Source: an uncultured bacterium (GTDB lineage Bacteria; Bacteroidota; Bacteroidia; Bacteroidales; Bacteroidaceae). From it: 64,000 nucleotides of DNA. Numbering within the stretch: position 1 is the first letter of the stretch; each line of letters opens with the position of its first letter. Below the pieces are notes generated by a model that was given only the letters and a program-made list of their open reading frames with translations, searched no databases and was not told the origin of the DNA. The translations under genes and the position numbers were made by a program. The stretch spans positions 12,721-76,720 of the forward strand of contig CAJMNM010000013.1 of the NCBI GenBank assembly GCA_905214795.1, written 5' to 3'. Below, piece by piece: positions 51,159 through 59,976 of the stretch.

Positions 51159-52898
51159 ATGGAAGACAAAATCAGAATATCTTATCCGGATTCAGAAAAA
51201 GTCTATCTTAAAGGTAGCATACATCCGGACATCCGCGTAGCCATGCGCAAAATCAATCTCACACCGACAGTAACCATCGAGAACGGTGAGAAAGTGGTCC
51301 GCCAGAACGCGCCCGTGTATGTTTATGACACCAGCGGTCCGTTCAGCGACCCGAACGTGGAAATTGACCTCAAACAGGGCCTGCCGCGACTCCGCGAAAA
51401 ATGGATTCTTTCAAGAGGAAACGTTGAACAACTGAGCGGACTGACATCAGAGTACGGACGTGCCAGACTGGCCGACAAGAGTCTGGACCATCTGCGTTTT
51501 GCCCATATCGCGCTGCCCTATCGCGCTAAAGCAGGACAACAGATTTCACAAATGTATTATGCCAAACAGGGTATCATTACACCGGAAATGGAATATGTGG
51601 CCATCCGCGAAAACATGAACTGCCGCGAGTTGGGTATTGACACACATATCACACCGGAATTTGTACGTGACGAAATCGCGGCAGGCCGTGCCGTATTACC
51701 GGCCAACATCAACCATCCGGAAGCCGAACCGATGATTATCGGACGTAACTTTCTGGTGAAAATCAACACCAACATCGGCAACTCGGCCACTACCTCAAGC
51801 ATCGAAGAAGAAGTAGAGAAATGTGTATGGAGCTGCAAATGGGGCGGCGATACACTGATGGACCTTTCAACTGGCGAAAACATTCATGAGACACGTGAAT
51901 GGATTATCCGCAACTGTCCGGTTCCGGTAGGTACCGTACCGATGTATCAAGCCATGGAAAAAGTAAACGGAAAGGCAGAAGACCTGACGTGGGAGCTGTT
52001 CCGGGACACTTTGATAGAACAGTGTGAACAAGGCGTAGACTATTTTACCATACACTGCGGCATACGACTGAAGAACGTTCACTATGCCAACGAACGTCTC
52101 TGCGGCATGGTAAGCCGGGGCGGAAGCATCATCTCGCAATGGTGTACCTATCATCAGAAAGAAAGTTTCCTGTATGAACACTTTGACGACATCTGCGACA
52201 TATTAGCACAGTATGACGTAGCCGTTTCTCTTGGCGACGGACTCCGTCCGGGAGCCATCTACGACGCAAACGACCGTGCACAATTCGCGGAACTCGACAC
52301 CATGGGTGAACTTGTTCAGCGCGCATGGGCTAAAAACGTTCAAGCCTTCATTGAAGGACCAGGACATGTGCCCATGCAGAAAATACGTGAAAACATGGAC
52401 CGCCAGATTGAGAAGTGTCACGAAGCACCATTCTATACACTTGGTCCGCTCGTTACAGATATTGCTCCGGGCTACGACCACATCACAAGTGCCATCGGCG
52501 CGGCTCAGATTGGCTGGTATGGCACCGCCATGCTTTGCTACGTCACCCCAAAGGAACACCTCGGACTTCCCAACAAGGAAGATGTACGTAACGGTGTCAT
52601 CACGTATAAGATTGCAGCCCATGCGGCAGACATAGCCAAAGGACACCCCGGTGCGACGGTGCGTGACAACGCGCTCAGTCTGGCCCGTTACGAATTCCGC
52701 TGGAAAGACCAGTTCAACCTGAGTCTCGACCCTGAACGTGCGCTCGAATATTATAAGGCCGGCAATCACTTCAACGGCAAATATTGTACGATGTGCGGTC
52801 CTAATTTCTGTGCGATGCGCATCAGTCAGCGACTGCGCCAGTGCGAATACGACTCAGAAGAAGAAGCTCGTCTGCACGATGGAGAAAACGACAAATAA
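51159..52898 (+). CDS. thiC: Phosphomethylpyrimidine synthase
   Basis: A 579-residue radical SAM enzyme that rearranges aminoimidazole ribotide into hydroxymethylpyrimidine phosphate. The C-terminal 4Fe-4S motif, CTMCGPNFC (about 551-559), and the EGPGHVPM segment (about 398) are characteristic. The N-terminal about 70 residues form the usual ThiC-associated domain. It is downstream of thiE and upstream of thi4, under riboswitch control. Confidence 0.95.
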   Translation: MEDKIRISYPDSEKVYLKGSIHPDIRVAMRKINLTPTVTIENGEKVVRQNAPVYVYDTSGPFSDPNVEIDLKQGLPRLREKWILSRGNVEQLSGLTSEYGRARLADKSLDHLRFAHIALPYRAKAGQQISQMYYAKQGIITPEMEYVAIRENMNCRELGIDTHITPEFVRDEIAAGRAVLPANINHPEAEPMIIGRNFLVKINTNIGNSATTSSIEEEVEKCVWSCKWGGDTLMDLSTGENIHETREWIIRNCPVPVGTVPMYQAMEKVNGKAEDLTWELFRDTLIEQCEQGVDYFTIHCGIRLKNVHYANERLCGMVSRGGSIISQWCTYHQKESFLYEHFDDICDILAQYDVAVSLGDGLRPGAIYDANDRAQFAELDTMGELVQRAWAKNVQAFIEGPGHVPMQKIRENMDRQIEKCHEAPFYTLGPLVTDIAPGYDHITSAIGAAQIGWYGTAMLCYVTPKEHLGLPNKEDVRNGVITYKIAAHAADIAKGHPGATVRDNALSLARYEFRWKDQFNLSLDPERALEYYKAGNHFNGKYCTMCGPNFCAMRISQRLRQCEYDSEEEARLHDGENDK

Positions 52899-52956
52899 CA
52901 GCAGACACAACATATACACTAAATTATCATACAAACGATTTTAAAACAAAAAGAAA

Positions 52957-53730
52957 ATGATTGAAACAAAAGTATCTCAAGGTATTATCAGTACCTATTT
53001 TGAGAAAATGCAAAGAAATCTCGATCTTGACGTAGCAATCGTCGGTGGAGGTCCTTCTGGTATCGTAGCAGCCTATTATCTGGCAAAGGCCGGTCTCAAA
53101 GTTGCTCAGTTCGACCGCAAGCTGTCTCCCGGTGGCGGTATGTGGGGCGGCGCCATGATGTTCAACCAGATTGTTGTACAAGAAGAGGCAATGGACATTG
53201 TACGCGACTTTGACATCAAATATGAACCGTTCCAGGACGGACTTTATGTAATGGATTCTGTAGAAAGTACAGCATCATTACTCTACCATGCCGTACATGC
53301 CGGCGCTACAATCTTCAACTGCTACTCTGTAGAAGATGTAATCTTTAAGAATAACGTTGTAAGCGGTGTGGTTGTAAACTGGACTCCGGTTCTCCGCGAA
53401 GGTCTGCATGTAGACCCACTCAATATTCTGGCAAAATGTGTCATCGACGGTACAGGCCACGACAGCGAAATGTGTTGCACGGTAGCACGCAAGAACGGAA
53501 TCAAACTGGCAACAGACACAGGTGCCGTAATCGGTGAACGTTCGCTCGACGTTGTTGCTGGCGAAGACGAAGTAGTAAAAGGCACAAAAGAAATCTACCC
53601 CGGACTTTACGTCTGCGGTATGGCAGCTTCTGCCGTATCAGGAACTCCGCGTATGGGCCCAATCTTCGGCGGTATGCTTATGAGCGGTAAAAAAGTCGCT
53701 GAAATGATTATTGAAAAGCTGAAAAAATAA
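52957..53730 (+). CDS. thi4: Thi4-type thiazole synthase (sulfide-dependent form likely)
   Basis: A 257-residue FAD/NAD-fold protein with the dinucleotide loop VGGGPSG (about 29-35), the glycine-rich GGGMWGGAMMF segment (about 59-69), GHDSEMCC (about 167-174) and TPRMGPIFGGM near the end. It makes the thiazole part of thiamine from NAD and glycine. Fungal forms donate sulfur from a suicide Cys; anaerobe forms use free sulfide. Two cysteines follow GHD here, but whether they align with the suicide Cys needs an alignment. The upstream ThiC places it in thiamine synthesis. Confidence 0.88.
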   Translation: MIETKVSQGIISTYFEKMQRNLDLDVAIVGGGPSGIVAAYYLAKAGLKVAQFDRKLSPGGGMWGGAMMFNQIVVQEEAMDIVRDFDIKYEPFQDGLYVMDSVESTASLLYHAVHAGATIFNCYSVEDVIFKNNVVSGVVVNWTPVLREGLHVDPLNILAKCVIDGTGHDSEMCCTVARKNGIKLATDTGAVIGERSLDVVAGEDEVVKGTKEIYPGLYVCGMAASAVSGTPRMGPIFGGMLMSGKKVAEMIIEKLKK

Positions 53731-53742
53731 AAACATGACATT

Positions 53743-53780
53743 AAAAGTGGAACATTCAAGCCGGATGTTCCACTTTTTTT
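53743..53780 (+). terminator. Terminator of thiE-thiC-thi4
   Basis: AAAAGTGGAACAT pairs perfectly with ATGTTCCACTTTT (13 bp, 9-nt loop), followed by TTTT, 12 bp after the thi4 stop. Confidence 0.85.
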
Positions 53781-53965
53781 ATTTGATAAAATTCCTTTCC
53801 GGCCAAACATCCTGCCATGTCTTCAAGTCACAGTATGTTGATTAACAAACACATAATATTGTTCATATATATAACAAACAAATGAAACATGTAAGACAGA
53901 TGCAACAGGTATGAAAAATAAAAGAAATAAAATGCCTTAGGTATAGGCAAATATAGTTTTTTTGC

Positions 53966-53973
53966 TATCTTTG
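53966..53973 (+). promoter_or_regulatory. -7 promoter box of the second thiE-like gene
   Basis: TATCTTTG matches TAnnTTTG, 25 bp before the start codon, so this gene has its own promoter outside the riboswitch control. Confidence 0.55.
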
Positions 53974-53998
53974 CATATCATTTAGTGACAAACAATAT

Positions 53999-54607
53999 AT
54001 GAAACTGATATTATTGACGACTCCGGATTTCTTCGTGGAGGAAGACAAAATACTTACAGCTCTGTTTGAAGAAGGGCTGGATATTCTTCACCTGCGTAAA
54101 CCGGAGACAGAGCCAGTATATTCTGAACGTCTGCTAACCCTCTTGCCGGACTGTCACCATAGTCAGATTGTGGTGCATGACCATTTCTATCTAAAAGATG
54201 AATTCAACCTGAAAGGTATTCATTTAAACAGCCGAAACCCCGAGCCTCCGGCAAACTATAGGGGACATCTCAGCAAATCTATCCACAGTATAGAAGAACT
54301 GAAAGATGACAAAAAAGGTTTTAATTACGTATTTTTAAGCCCTATATTCGACAGTATCTCCAAGTCTAATTACACATCTGCATTCGACTATAATGACCTG
54401 AAAGCCGCCTCAGAAAAAGGTATTATTGACAAAAAAGTAATGGCTTTGGGCGGTATTACATCAGAAAATATGAATGTAGTGAAGGATTTAGGATTCGGAG
54501 GAGTTGTCATATTGGGTGACTTGTGGAACCGTTTCAATATTCACTCCACATTAGACTATAAGGAACTGATCAATCATTTCCGTAAGTTGCGAAAAGCAGC
54601 AGATTAA
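53999..54607 (+). CDS. ThiE/TenI-like TIM-barrel protein
   Basis: A 202-residue protein of the thiamine phosphate synthase/TenI family. The LHLRKPE segment (about 31-37), VHDHFYLKDEFNLKGIHLNSR (about 58-78), FLSPIFDSISK (about 115-125) and MALGGIT (about 152-158) follow the family, but some phosphate-site residues differ from the first ThiE. It could be a thiazole tautomerase (TenI) or a second synthase. It has its own promoter and no riboswitch. It is followed by prs. Confidence 0.75.
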   Translation: MKLILLTTPDFFVEEDKILTALFEEGLDILHLRKPETEPVYSERLLTLLPDCHHSQIVVHDHFYLKDEFNLKGIHLNSRNPEPPANYRGHLSKSIHSIEELKDDKKGFNYVFLSPIFDSISKSNYTSAFDYNDLKAASEKGIIDKKVMALGGITSENMNVVKDLGFGGVVILGDLWNRFNIHSTLDYKELINHFRKLRKAAD

Positions 54608-54637
54608 AGGCGAACCACTAAACAACGTTATAGAGAG

Positions 54638-55579
54638 ATGAGCGAAAAACAAAATTCATTTATGGTCTTTTCAGGTACCAAATCAAAATACCTGGCCGAA
54701 AAGATCTGTGCCAGTTTAGGATGCCCGCTAGGCAAACTGGTCATTACACATTTCGCCGACGGTGAATTTTCTGTATCCTATGAGGAATCCATCCGCGGAC
54801 GCGATGTATTTCTGGTGCAATCCACGTTCCCCAATTCCGACAATCTCATGGAGTTATTACTCATGATTGATGCGGCAAAACGCGCTTCAGCGCACAGCAT
54901 CATTGCAGTAATTCCTTACTTCGGATGGGCCCGTCAAGACCGCAAGGATAAACCACGCGTATCCATCGGTGCAAAACTCGTAGCAGACATGTTAAGTGTA
55001 GCCGGCATTGACCGCCTCATAACGATGGACCTTCATGCCGATCAGGAACAAGGATTCTTCGATGTTCCGGTAGACCACCTTTACGCTTCAAGCGTTATGC
55101 TACCTTACATTGAATCACTCAAGCTAAAGAATCTCGTTATCGCCGCACCAGATGTTGGCGGTTCAAAACGTGCAAGCACATATGCCAAATTTCTGGAATG
55201 CCCGTTAGTGCTGTGTAACAAAACCCGTAAACGTCCCAACGAAGTCGGAAGTATGCAAATCATCGGTGATGTGAAAGATGCAGATGTCATTCTGATTGAT
55301 GATATGGTTGACACAGGCGGTACCATTACAATGGCAGCTAACCTGATGAAAGAAAACGGTGCACGCTCTGTACGTGCCATTGCCACTCACTGTGTCATGT
55401 CGGGTCCGGCATCAGAACGTGTACAAGACTCTGCACTTGAAGAAATGGTATTTACTGACAGTATTCCGTATTCAAACCGTTGTGCAAAAGTTAAACAAAT
55501 CAGTATAGCAGATATTCTGGCTGAAACAATCAGACGAGTTGAAACAAACGAATCTATCAGCTCACAATATCTTATTTAA
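54638..55579 (+). CDS. prs: Ribose-phosphate pyrophosphokinase
   Basis: A 313-residue PRPP synthetase with the flexible-loop and ATP site (YFGWARQDRKDKPR, about 93-106), DLHADQEQGFFD near 130 and the PRPP signature VILIDDMVDTGGT (about 214-226) with both acidic residues. It provides PRPP for nucleotides, NAD, histidine and tryptophan. It follows the ThiE/TenI gene after 30 bp. Confidence 0.95.
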   Translation: MSEKQNSFMVFSGTKSKYLAEKICASLGCPLGKLVITHFADGEFSVSYEESIRGRDVFLVQSTFPNSDNLMELLLMIDAAKRASAHSIIAVIPYFGWARQDRKDKPRVSIGAKLVADMLSVAGIDRLITMDLHADQEQGFFDVPVDHLYASSVMLPYIESLKLKNLVIAAPDVGGSKRASTYAKFLECPLVLCNKTRKRPNEVGSMQIIGDVKDADVILIDDMVDTGGTITMAANLMKENGARSVRAIATHCVMSGPASERVQDSALEEMVFTDSIPYSNRCAKVKQISIADILAETIRRVETNESISSQYLI

Positions 55580-55598
55580 TAACCTAATCTCACCATAT

Positions 55599-55653
55599 GG
55601 CTGTCTCTGGCAGGAATCTCATTATTCTTTCCTTTGAGACAGCCTTATTTTTT
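55599..55653 (+). terminator. Intrinsic terminator of prs
   Basis: GGCTGTCTC pairs perfectly with GAGACAGCC (9 bp, 28-nt loop), followed by TTATTTTTTT. Confidence 0.8.
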
Positions 55654-55658
55654 TACTT

Positions 55659-56759
55659 ATGAAAAAACATCTCATCACAACCCTACTGGCAACCGTGCCT
55701 TTACTGTTTTCTTGTAACTCCTCCGACTGTAAGGTTGAAGGAACAGTAGACAATGCAAAAGACGGCGATACGCTTTTCATTGCCCGTCTGACCGACAATC
55801 AGCTTGTACCTTCGGACACGATTATCATTAAAGACGGAAAATTCGAGATTACAGAAAAGAACTGTGACTCTACCATCATCTGCGCCTACTACTGCGAACA
55901 AGACTCTGAGGTCTATAACAGTTTCTTTTTCCTGGAAAAGGGACGTGTAAAACTTCATATCGGAGCAGAAAGCAAGGTAAGCGGCACCGAAAACAATGAT
56001 ATTTATCAAAGCTTTGTTGATTCTGTGTATGTCATTCATGAGAAAATGAATGCCCTCTACGAAAAAGCGATGCAAAACGCTGAAGCAAATGCAGATATGT
56101 TTGAAGGAAACAAAGAACTGAGTGAGCTCGACAAACAGGCTACAGCACTCATCCGGCGTACCATCTCAAACAATATTCAACGTCCCGTGGGATATTTCAT
56201 TTTCCTGTCATGCTATAACATGTACTCTCCAGACGAGCTCATTAAGGTGACAGACCAAATGCCTGACATGTACAAAAATCAACCATTTGTAAAACAGCTC
56301 CGTGAAGAAGCCGAACAATCCAAAACCACAGCCAACGGACAACCATTCATCAACATGAGTCTGCCCGCAATCAACGGCGGCGAAATAGATTTGGCTTCCA
56401 TCATCAAGAAAAACAAACTGACTCTTATCGATTGTTGGGCCAGCTGGTGCGGTCCCTGCTGCAACGAAATGCCCAATGTTGTAAAACTATATCAGAAATA
56501 TAAATCACAGGGACTTGAAATTATCGGAGTTTCCTTTGATGAGGATGCAACAAAATGGAAAAACGCGGTAAAGGAGATGAATATGACATGGCCGCAGGTT
56601 TCAGAACTTAACTCCTGGGATAACGAACTGGCTAAAACCTACAACGTATCATCAATCCCTTATACCATTTTAATAAGCCAAGATGGTATAATCGTAGCCC
56701 AACAGTTACGAGGCGAAGAACTGGACCGTTTTGTAGCGTCATATCTTTCTGAAAACTAA
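55659..56759 (+). CDS. TlpA-like thiol:disulfide lipoprotein with DUF4369-like N-terminus
   Basis: A 366-residue lipoprotein: signal with lipobox around PLLFSC, an N-terminal beta domain of DUF4369 type (about 20-110; GTVDNAKDGDTLFIARL), a helical middle (about 110-220), and a C-terminal thioredoxin-like TlpA domain with WASWCGPCCNE (active Cys pair CGPC, about 262-265) and cis-proline loop SSIPYTI. It probably acts in the periplasm, where it reduces or oxidises thiols. It follows prs but has a terminator between. Confidence 0.85.
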   Translation: MKKHLITTLLATVPLLFSCNSSDCKVEGTVDNAKDGDTLFIARLTDNQLVPSDTIIIKDGKFEITEKNCDSTIICAYYCEQDSEVYNSFFFLEKGRVKLHIGAESKVSGTENNDIYQSFVDSVYVIHEKMNALYEKAMQNAEANADMFEGNKELSELDKQATALIRRTISNNIQRPVGYFIFLSCYNMYSPDELIKVTDQMPDMYKNQPFVKQLREEAEQSKTTANGQPFINMSLPAINGGEIDLASIIKKNKLTLIDCWASWCGPCCNEMPNVVKLYQKYKSQGLEIIGVSFDEDATKWKNAVKEMNMTWPQVSELNSWDNELAKTYNVSSIPYTILISQDGIIVAQQLRGEELDRFVASYLSEN

Positions 56760-56798
56760 AAACGGTTCTCATACAAACAAAACATTAGCAAAAACAAT

Positions 56799-56866
56799 CA
56801 TCCCCTCCGGATACAGATGCAATCATAGGATTTACTGTTCTCCGGAGGGGATGGTTATTTTTTTGA
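56799..56866 (+). terminator. Terminator of the TlpA lipoprotein gene
   Basis: CATCCCCTCCGGA pairs perfectly with TCCGGAGGGGATG (13 bp, 29-nt loop), followed by GTTATTTTTTT. It also lies 3' of the convergent 56894 gene. Confidence 0.85.
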
Positions 56867-56893
56867 TGTATTTATTTTTATAAAAAGACGTAA

Positions 56894-57481
56894 TCAGGCT
56901 TGCTGCGCTGCTTGTTCTGATTCGGGCAAATTCATGCCTAAATATATACACTTAAAGTTCTTACCTTTCATTGAAGGGAACTGGCTTCTCGGATCTATAT
57001 CCTGACGTGAACGCAAGTGGTCGACAATACGTTCATAACATTCCTGCATGTTATGAGCCTTACAACGTGCTCTGAAACAAGTATCCTTATATTGGAACTT
57101 ATTGGTTCCAGGTATTAAAATCACACGTTTAAAAAACACCTCGCCCTCATACCATCCCGGCTTATCATTATTGATAAAACGATTACCCATAGGTTCACGA
57201 GGCGCGTCTCCCGCCACTGAAGAGGATACCATTTGCGACTTTCCGCCATTCATCTTAAACTCGGCCAAGGTTGAAGCATTGGTCTTGATTAATATAAAAT
57301 ATACTCGCGGACGCACTTTATAACGCTTTGGATACGGCATAGGACTTTCCATATATTGACGGATGTCATTCAATATATAATTGTCCATTACGAAACCAGG
57401 CAAAGAAGAAAGAAACTCACACGCTTCTTCTGCGGAACTTACCACGCACTCCTCATCAAAATAACGAATGTATAAATTCAT
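56894..57481 (-). CDS. Conserved soluble protein of unknown function
   Basis: A 195-residue protein that I do not recognise as a named family. No signal peptide or membrane helix is visible. Its N-terminal half looks alpha/beta, with a Ser/Gly-rich middle (about 82-100) and a C-terminal part rich in aromatic and basic residues, including CFRARCKAHNMQECYERI. The gene is complete, has normal codon use for the window, and fills a gap exactly between a terminator and an intergenic promoter region, so it is likely real. Confidence 0.6.
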   Translation of the reverse strand: MNLYIRYFDEECVVSSAEEACEFLSSLPGFVMDNYILNDIRQYMESPMPYPKRYKVRPRVYFILIKTNASTLAEFKMNGGKSQMVSSSVAGDAPREPMGNRFINNDKPGWYEGEVFFKRVILIPGTNKFQYKDTCFRARCKAHNMQECYERIVDHLRSRQDIDPRSQFPSMKGKNFKCIYLGMNLPESEQAAQQA

Positions 57482-57631
57482 TTAGCCGACTATAAAAAAT
57501 CAATAAATAATATGCAATTAAACCCTTTACAATAATTGCTTACATACTTAAAAAACAGCACAAAAATAACTAAAACCTTTCAATATCGCAAATAAACCAA
57601 TCATAAAGTAACAACGAGCGTAAAAAAAGCG

Positions 57632-57639
57632 TAATTTTG
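57632..57639 (+). promoter_or_regulatory. -7 promoter box of the BASS-type transporter gene
   Basis: TAATTTTG matches TAnnTTTG, 35 bp before the start codon. Confidence 0.5.
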
Positions 57640-57674
57640 CACTGATTATAAGACTAATTATTAGCATAATTCAT

Positions 57675-58625
57675 ATGAAAATCCTACAATTTGTACGCAA
57701 CTGGACATTACCCATAGCCATGTGCATAGGTGCCATTTCTTATTTTGTTTATGTCAACATACCTTTTTTAGCGCCAACCAAGCCATTTGTCAGCCGTGCC
57801 ATTGAAATCATACAGCCTGTCCTGATTTTCGCCATGCTGTTCATCACCTTTTGCAAAGTTGACCCTAAGGATTTACGTCCCAAACGTTGGCACTTGTGGC
57901 TCATACTGATACAAGCCTTAAGTTTTGCCCTCTTGTCCTGTCTGATTATCATATTCCCCAACCTTCCCGGCGAGGTTCTGGTGGAAGGAGCAATGCTTTG
58001 CATGATATGCCCTACAGCCACAGCCGCAGCTGTCGTAACAGGAAAACTTGGCGGAAACGCTGCCAACCTCACCACCTATACCATATTGATTAATTTCGTG
58101 ACAGCCATGATTGTACCCGTATTCGTACCACTTGTTCACCCCCATCCCGGCCTGACTTTCACTGTATCCTGTTCACTAATCTTATCCAAAGTCTTTCCGC
58201 TTCTTTTCTGCCCATTCCTTGCTGCTGTTTTCGTACGCTATTTTATTCCCGCTTTTCATCGTGTCATACTGGGATGTAAAGATCTGGCCTTCTATCTTTG
58301 GGCTGTTGCCTTGGCCATTGCTATTGCAGTAACAGTAAAAAGTATAGTACACAGCGATGTATCAATTGGCTATCAGCTCGGACTGGCAGTCATATCACTT
58401 CTTTGCTGTGTCATCCAATTCTGGCTTGGCAAAAAAATCGGAGCGGCTCATAACGACCCCATCAGCGCCGGACAAGCCCTGGGACAGAAGAATACGGTAT
58501 TTGCTATCTGGATGGGATATACCTTCCTCACTCCGGTTACATCTATTGTCGGAGGTTTCTATAGCGTATGGCATAACATATACAATTCGTACCAACTTTA
58601 CGAAAAACGAAAAAGCGATAAATAA
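57675..58625 (+). CDS. Bile acid:sodium symporter (BASS)-like transporter
   Basis: A 316-residue protein with about nine or ten membrane helices. The early segment with LIFAMLFITFCKVDPKDL and MICPTATAAAVVTGKLGGN (about 112-130) and the later GQALGQKNTVFAIWMG stretch (about 272-287) match the crossover helices and sodium sites of the BASS superfamily. Substrates in bacteria range from bile acids to pantothenate and small organic acids; none is supported here. A terminator follows. Confidence 0.85.
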   Translation: MKILQFVRNWTLPIAMCIGAISYFVYVNIPFLAPTKPFVSRAIEIIQPVLIFAMLFITFCKVDPKDLRPKRWHLWLILIQALSFALLSCLIIIFPNLPGEVLVEGAMLCMICPTATAAAVVTGKLGGNAANLTTYTILINFVTAMIVPVFVPLVHPHPGLTFTVSCSLILSKVFPLLFCPFLAAVFVRYFIPAFHRVILGCKDLAFYLWAVALAIAIAVTVKSIVHSDVSIGYQLGLAVISLLCCVIQFWLGKKIGAAHNDPISAGQALGQKNTVFAIWMGYTFLTPVTSIVGGFYSVWHNIYNSYQLYEKRKSDK

Positions 58626-58692
58626 TCATTAAGGTAAGCCTCAATTTATCAAAGCAGAAACTACTTTATATAACCTTTGGCATCATAATAAA

Positions 58693-58739
58693 AAACGGCC
58701 ATGACTAATGGAACTCTTCTCCACCGGTCATGGCCGTTT
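58693..58739. terminator. Bidirectional terminator
   Basis: AAACGGCCATGAC pairs perfectly with GTCATGGCCGTTT (13 bp, 21-nt loop), between the BASS-like and 58766 genes. Confidence 0.85.
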
Positions 58740-58765
58740 ATATGCCTTAGAGGCTTACGCCTGAT

Positions 58766-59716
58766 TTATTTAAGCCTTGACTTGTTTTCCAATGCCAAAC
58801 GGTCTTCTTCATCCTGTTCGGCCTTATATTGAGCTTTCTCTTTCTCACGTGCAACCACAGAACCATAAAGGAATGACAACGGGAAAAGTTTCAGCCATGC
58901 AAAAATAAAGGTTAACAACGATGAAATCACATAAAAGATTATCGTCAATATGAATACAGATCCCGGAAGATCGGTCTCATCACCATTGCAAACGGTCAAT
59001 GCTGACAAATGTCCGGCATAGGCAAGAACAGCAGAAGGCAACCAGGCGATAACAGAAAGTAAACCAGCCAGCAGTCCACCACAAAGCGCAACAATAAAAA
59101 ATGCGACCCAATACTGGAAACCTGTTTTTATTTGTTTAAGACTATCTGCAAAACGTACTTCGTGACGATACATATATTCCCAGCATACCATTGTATAAGG
59201 AATAAAAACAACCAATACAAAAACAGACAGTATCACCCAGCTCCATATATTGGTCAACCCTACGAAAAATGATAGCCCCCATACGGCCAAAGCCAAAACT
59301 ACAACAGCCAACCCCACCACTGTAATAGTACGTCGGCATACTTGTAAAATCTCTTTAAACTCTTTTTTAAATGACAAGGTCAAACATTGCCCGGTTTCAT
59401 TATACCGCCGTACCACCAACATCAGCTGGCTGCAATAAAAACAGATTGCCAGAAAAGAAAGTAACACCAATCCTCCGACTGCCACAACCGACACATTTAA
59501 AGTATATGGAACAGACGAAGTATACAGGCGCGCCATAACCATACTAAACTGTTCATAAAACAAACCGCCGAGCATCGCCACAACAGCGATAAAAATCAAA
59601 GACGGATAAAGAAATTTAAACAAAGGAATAAAATTCTGAGTCGGCAATTTTATGCCCTCTTTTAAACAGGTCAGATAATTACGTATCTCAAAGAGATGTT
59701 CTTTCTTTTCTTCCAT
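58766..59716 (-). CDS. Multi-pass membrane protein of unknown function
   Basis: A 316-residue membrane protein with about six hydrophobic helices and a charged cytoplasmic C-terminus rich in Glu, Lys and Arg (about 285-316). I do not recognise it as a named family. The N-terminal FEIRNYLTCLKEGIKLPTQNF is soluble, followed by helices about 33-55, 75-100, 133-160, 205-225 and 255-280. It is a complete gene, convergent with the transporter. Confidence 0.65.
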   Translation of the reverse strand: MEEKKEHLFEIRNYLTCLKEGIKLPTQNFIPLFKFLYPSLIFIAVVAMLGGLFYEQFSMVMARLYTSSVPYTLNVSVVAVGGLVLLSFLAICFYCSQLMLVVRRYNETGQCLTLSFKKEFKEILQVCRRTITVVGLAVVVLALAVWGLSFFVGLTNIWSWVILSVFVLVVFIPYTMVCWEYMYRHEVRFADSLKQIKTGFQYWVAFFIVALCGGLLAGLLSVIAWLPSAVLAYAGHLSALTVCNGDETDLPGSVFILTIIFYVISSLLTFIFAWLKLFPLSFLYGSVVAREKEKAQYKAEQDEEDRLALENKSRLK

Positions 59717-59924
59717 CAGTATTTAAAAATTTTATCGGATACAAAAGTACCATAAAAACCGATAATAAGAAAAGATAATAAAAAAATTAATACCAACATT
59801 TATTAATAAGCTTAAAAAGCCGCCTGATTATCTGTCATCAGTATTAAAACAGATTTATCAGTGTCAAACGTAAAAAAGTTCATTAAAAAAAATACTTCAG
59901 CCGTAGAAATACGACTTTTTTCAG

Positions 59925-59932
59925 TATATTTG
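59925..59932 (+). promoter_or_regulatory. -7 promoter box of the Gfo/Idh/MocA gene
   Basis: TATATTTG, 44 bp before ATG 59977. It lies only 8 bp before an in-frame ATG at 59941, which is therefore less likely to be the start. Confidence 0.6.
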
Positions 59933-59976
59933 TTTTATCTATGCAATTTAATACCAAACAGGTCAAGAAATCCAAT

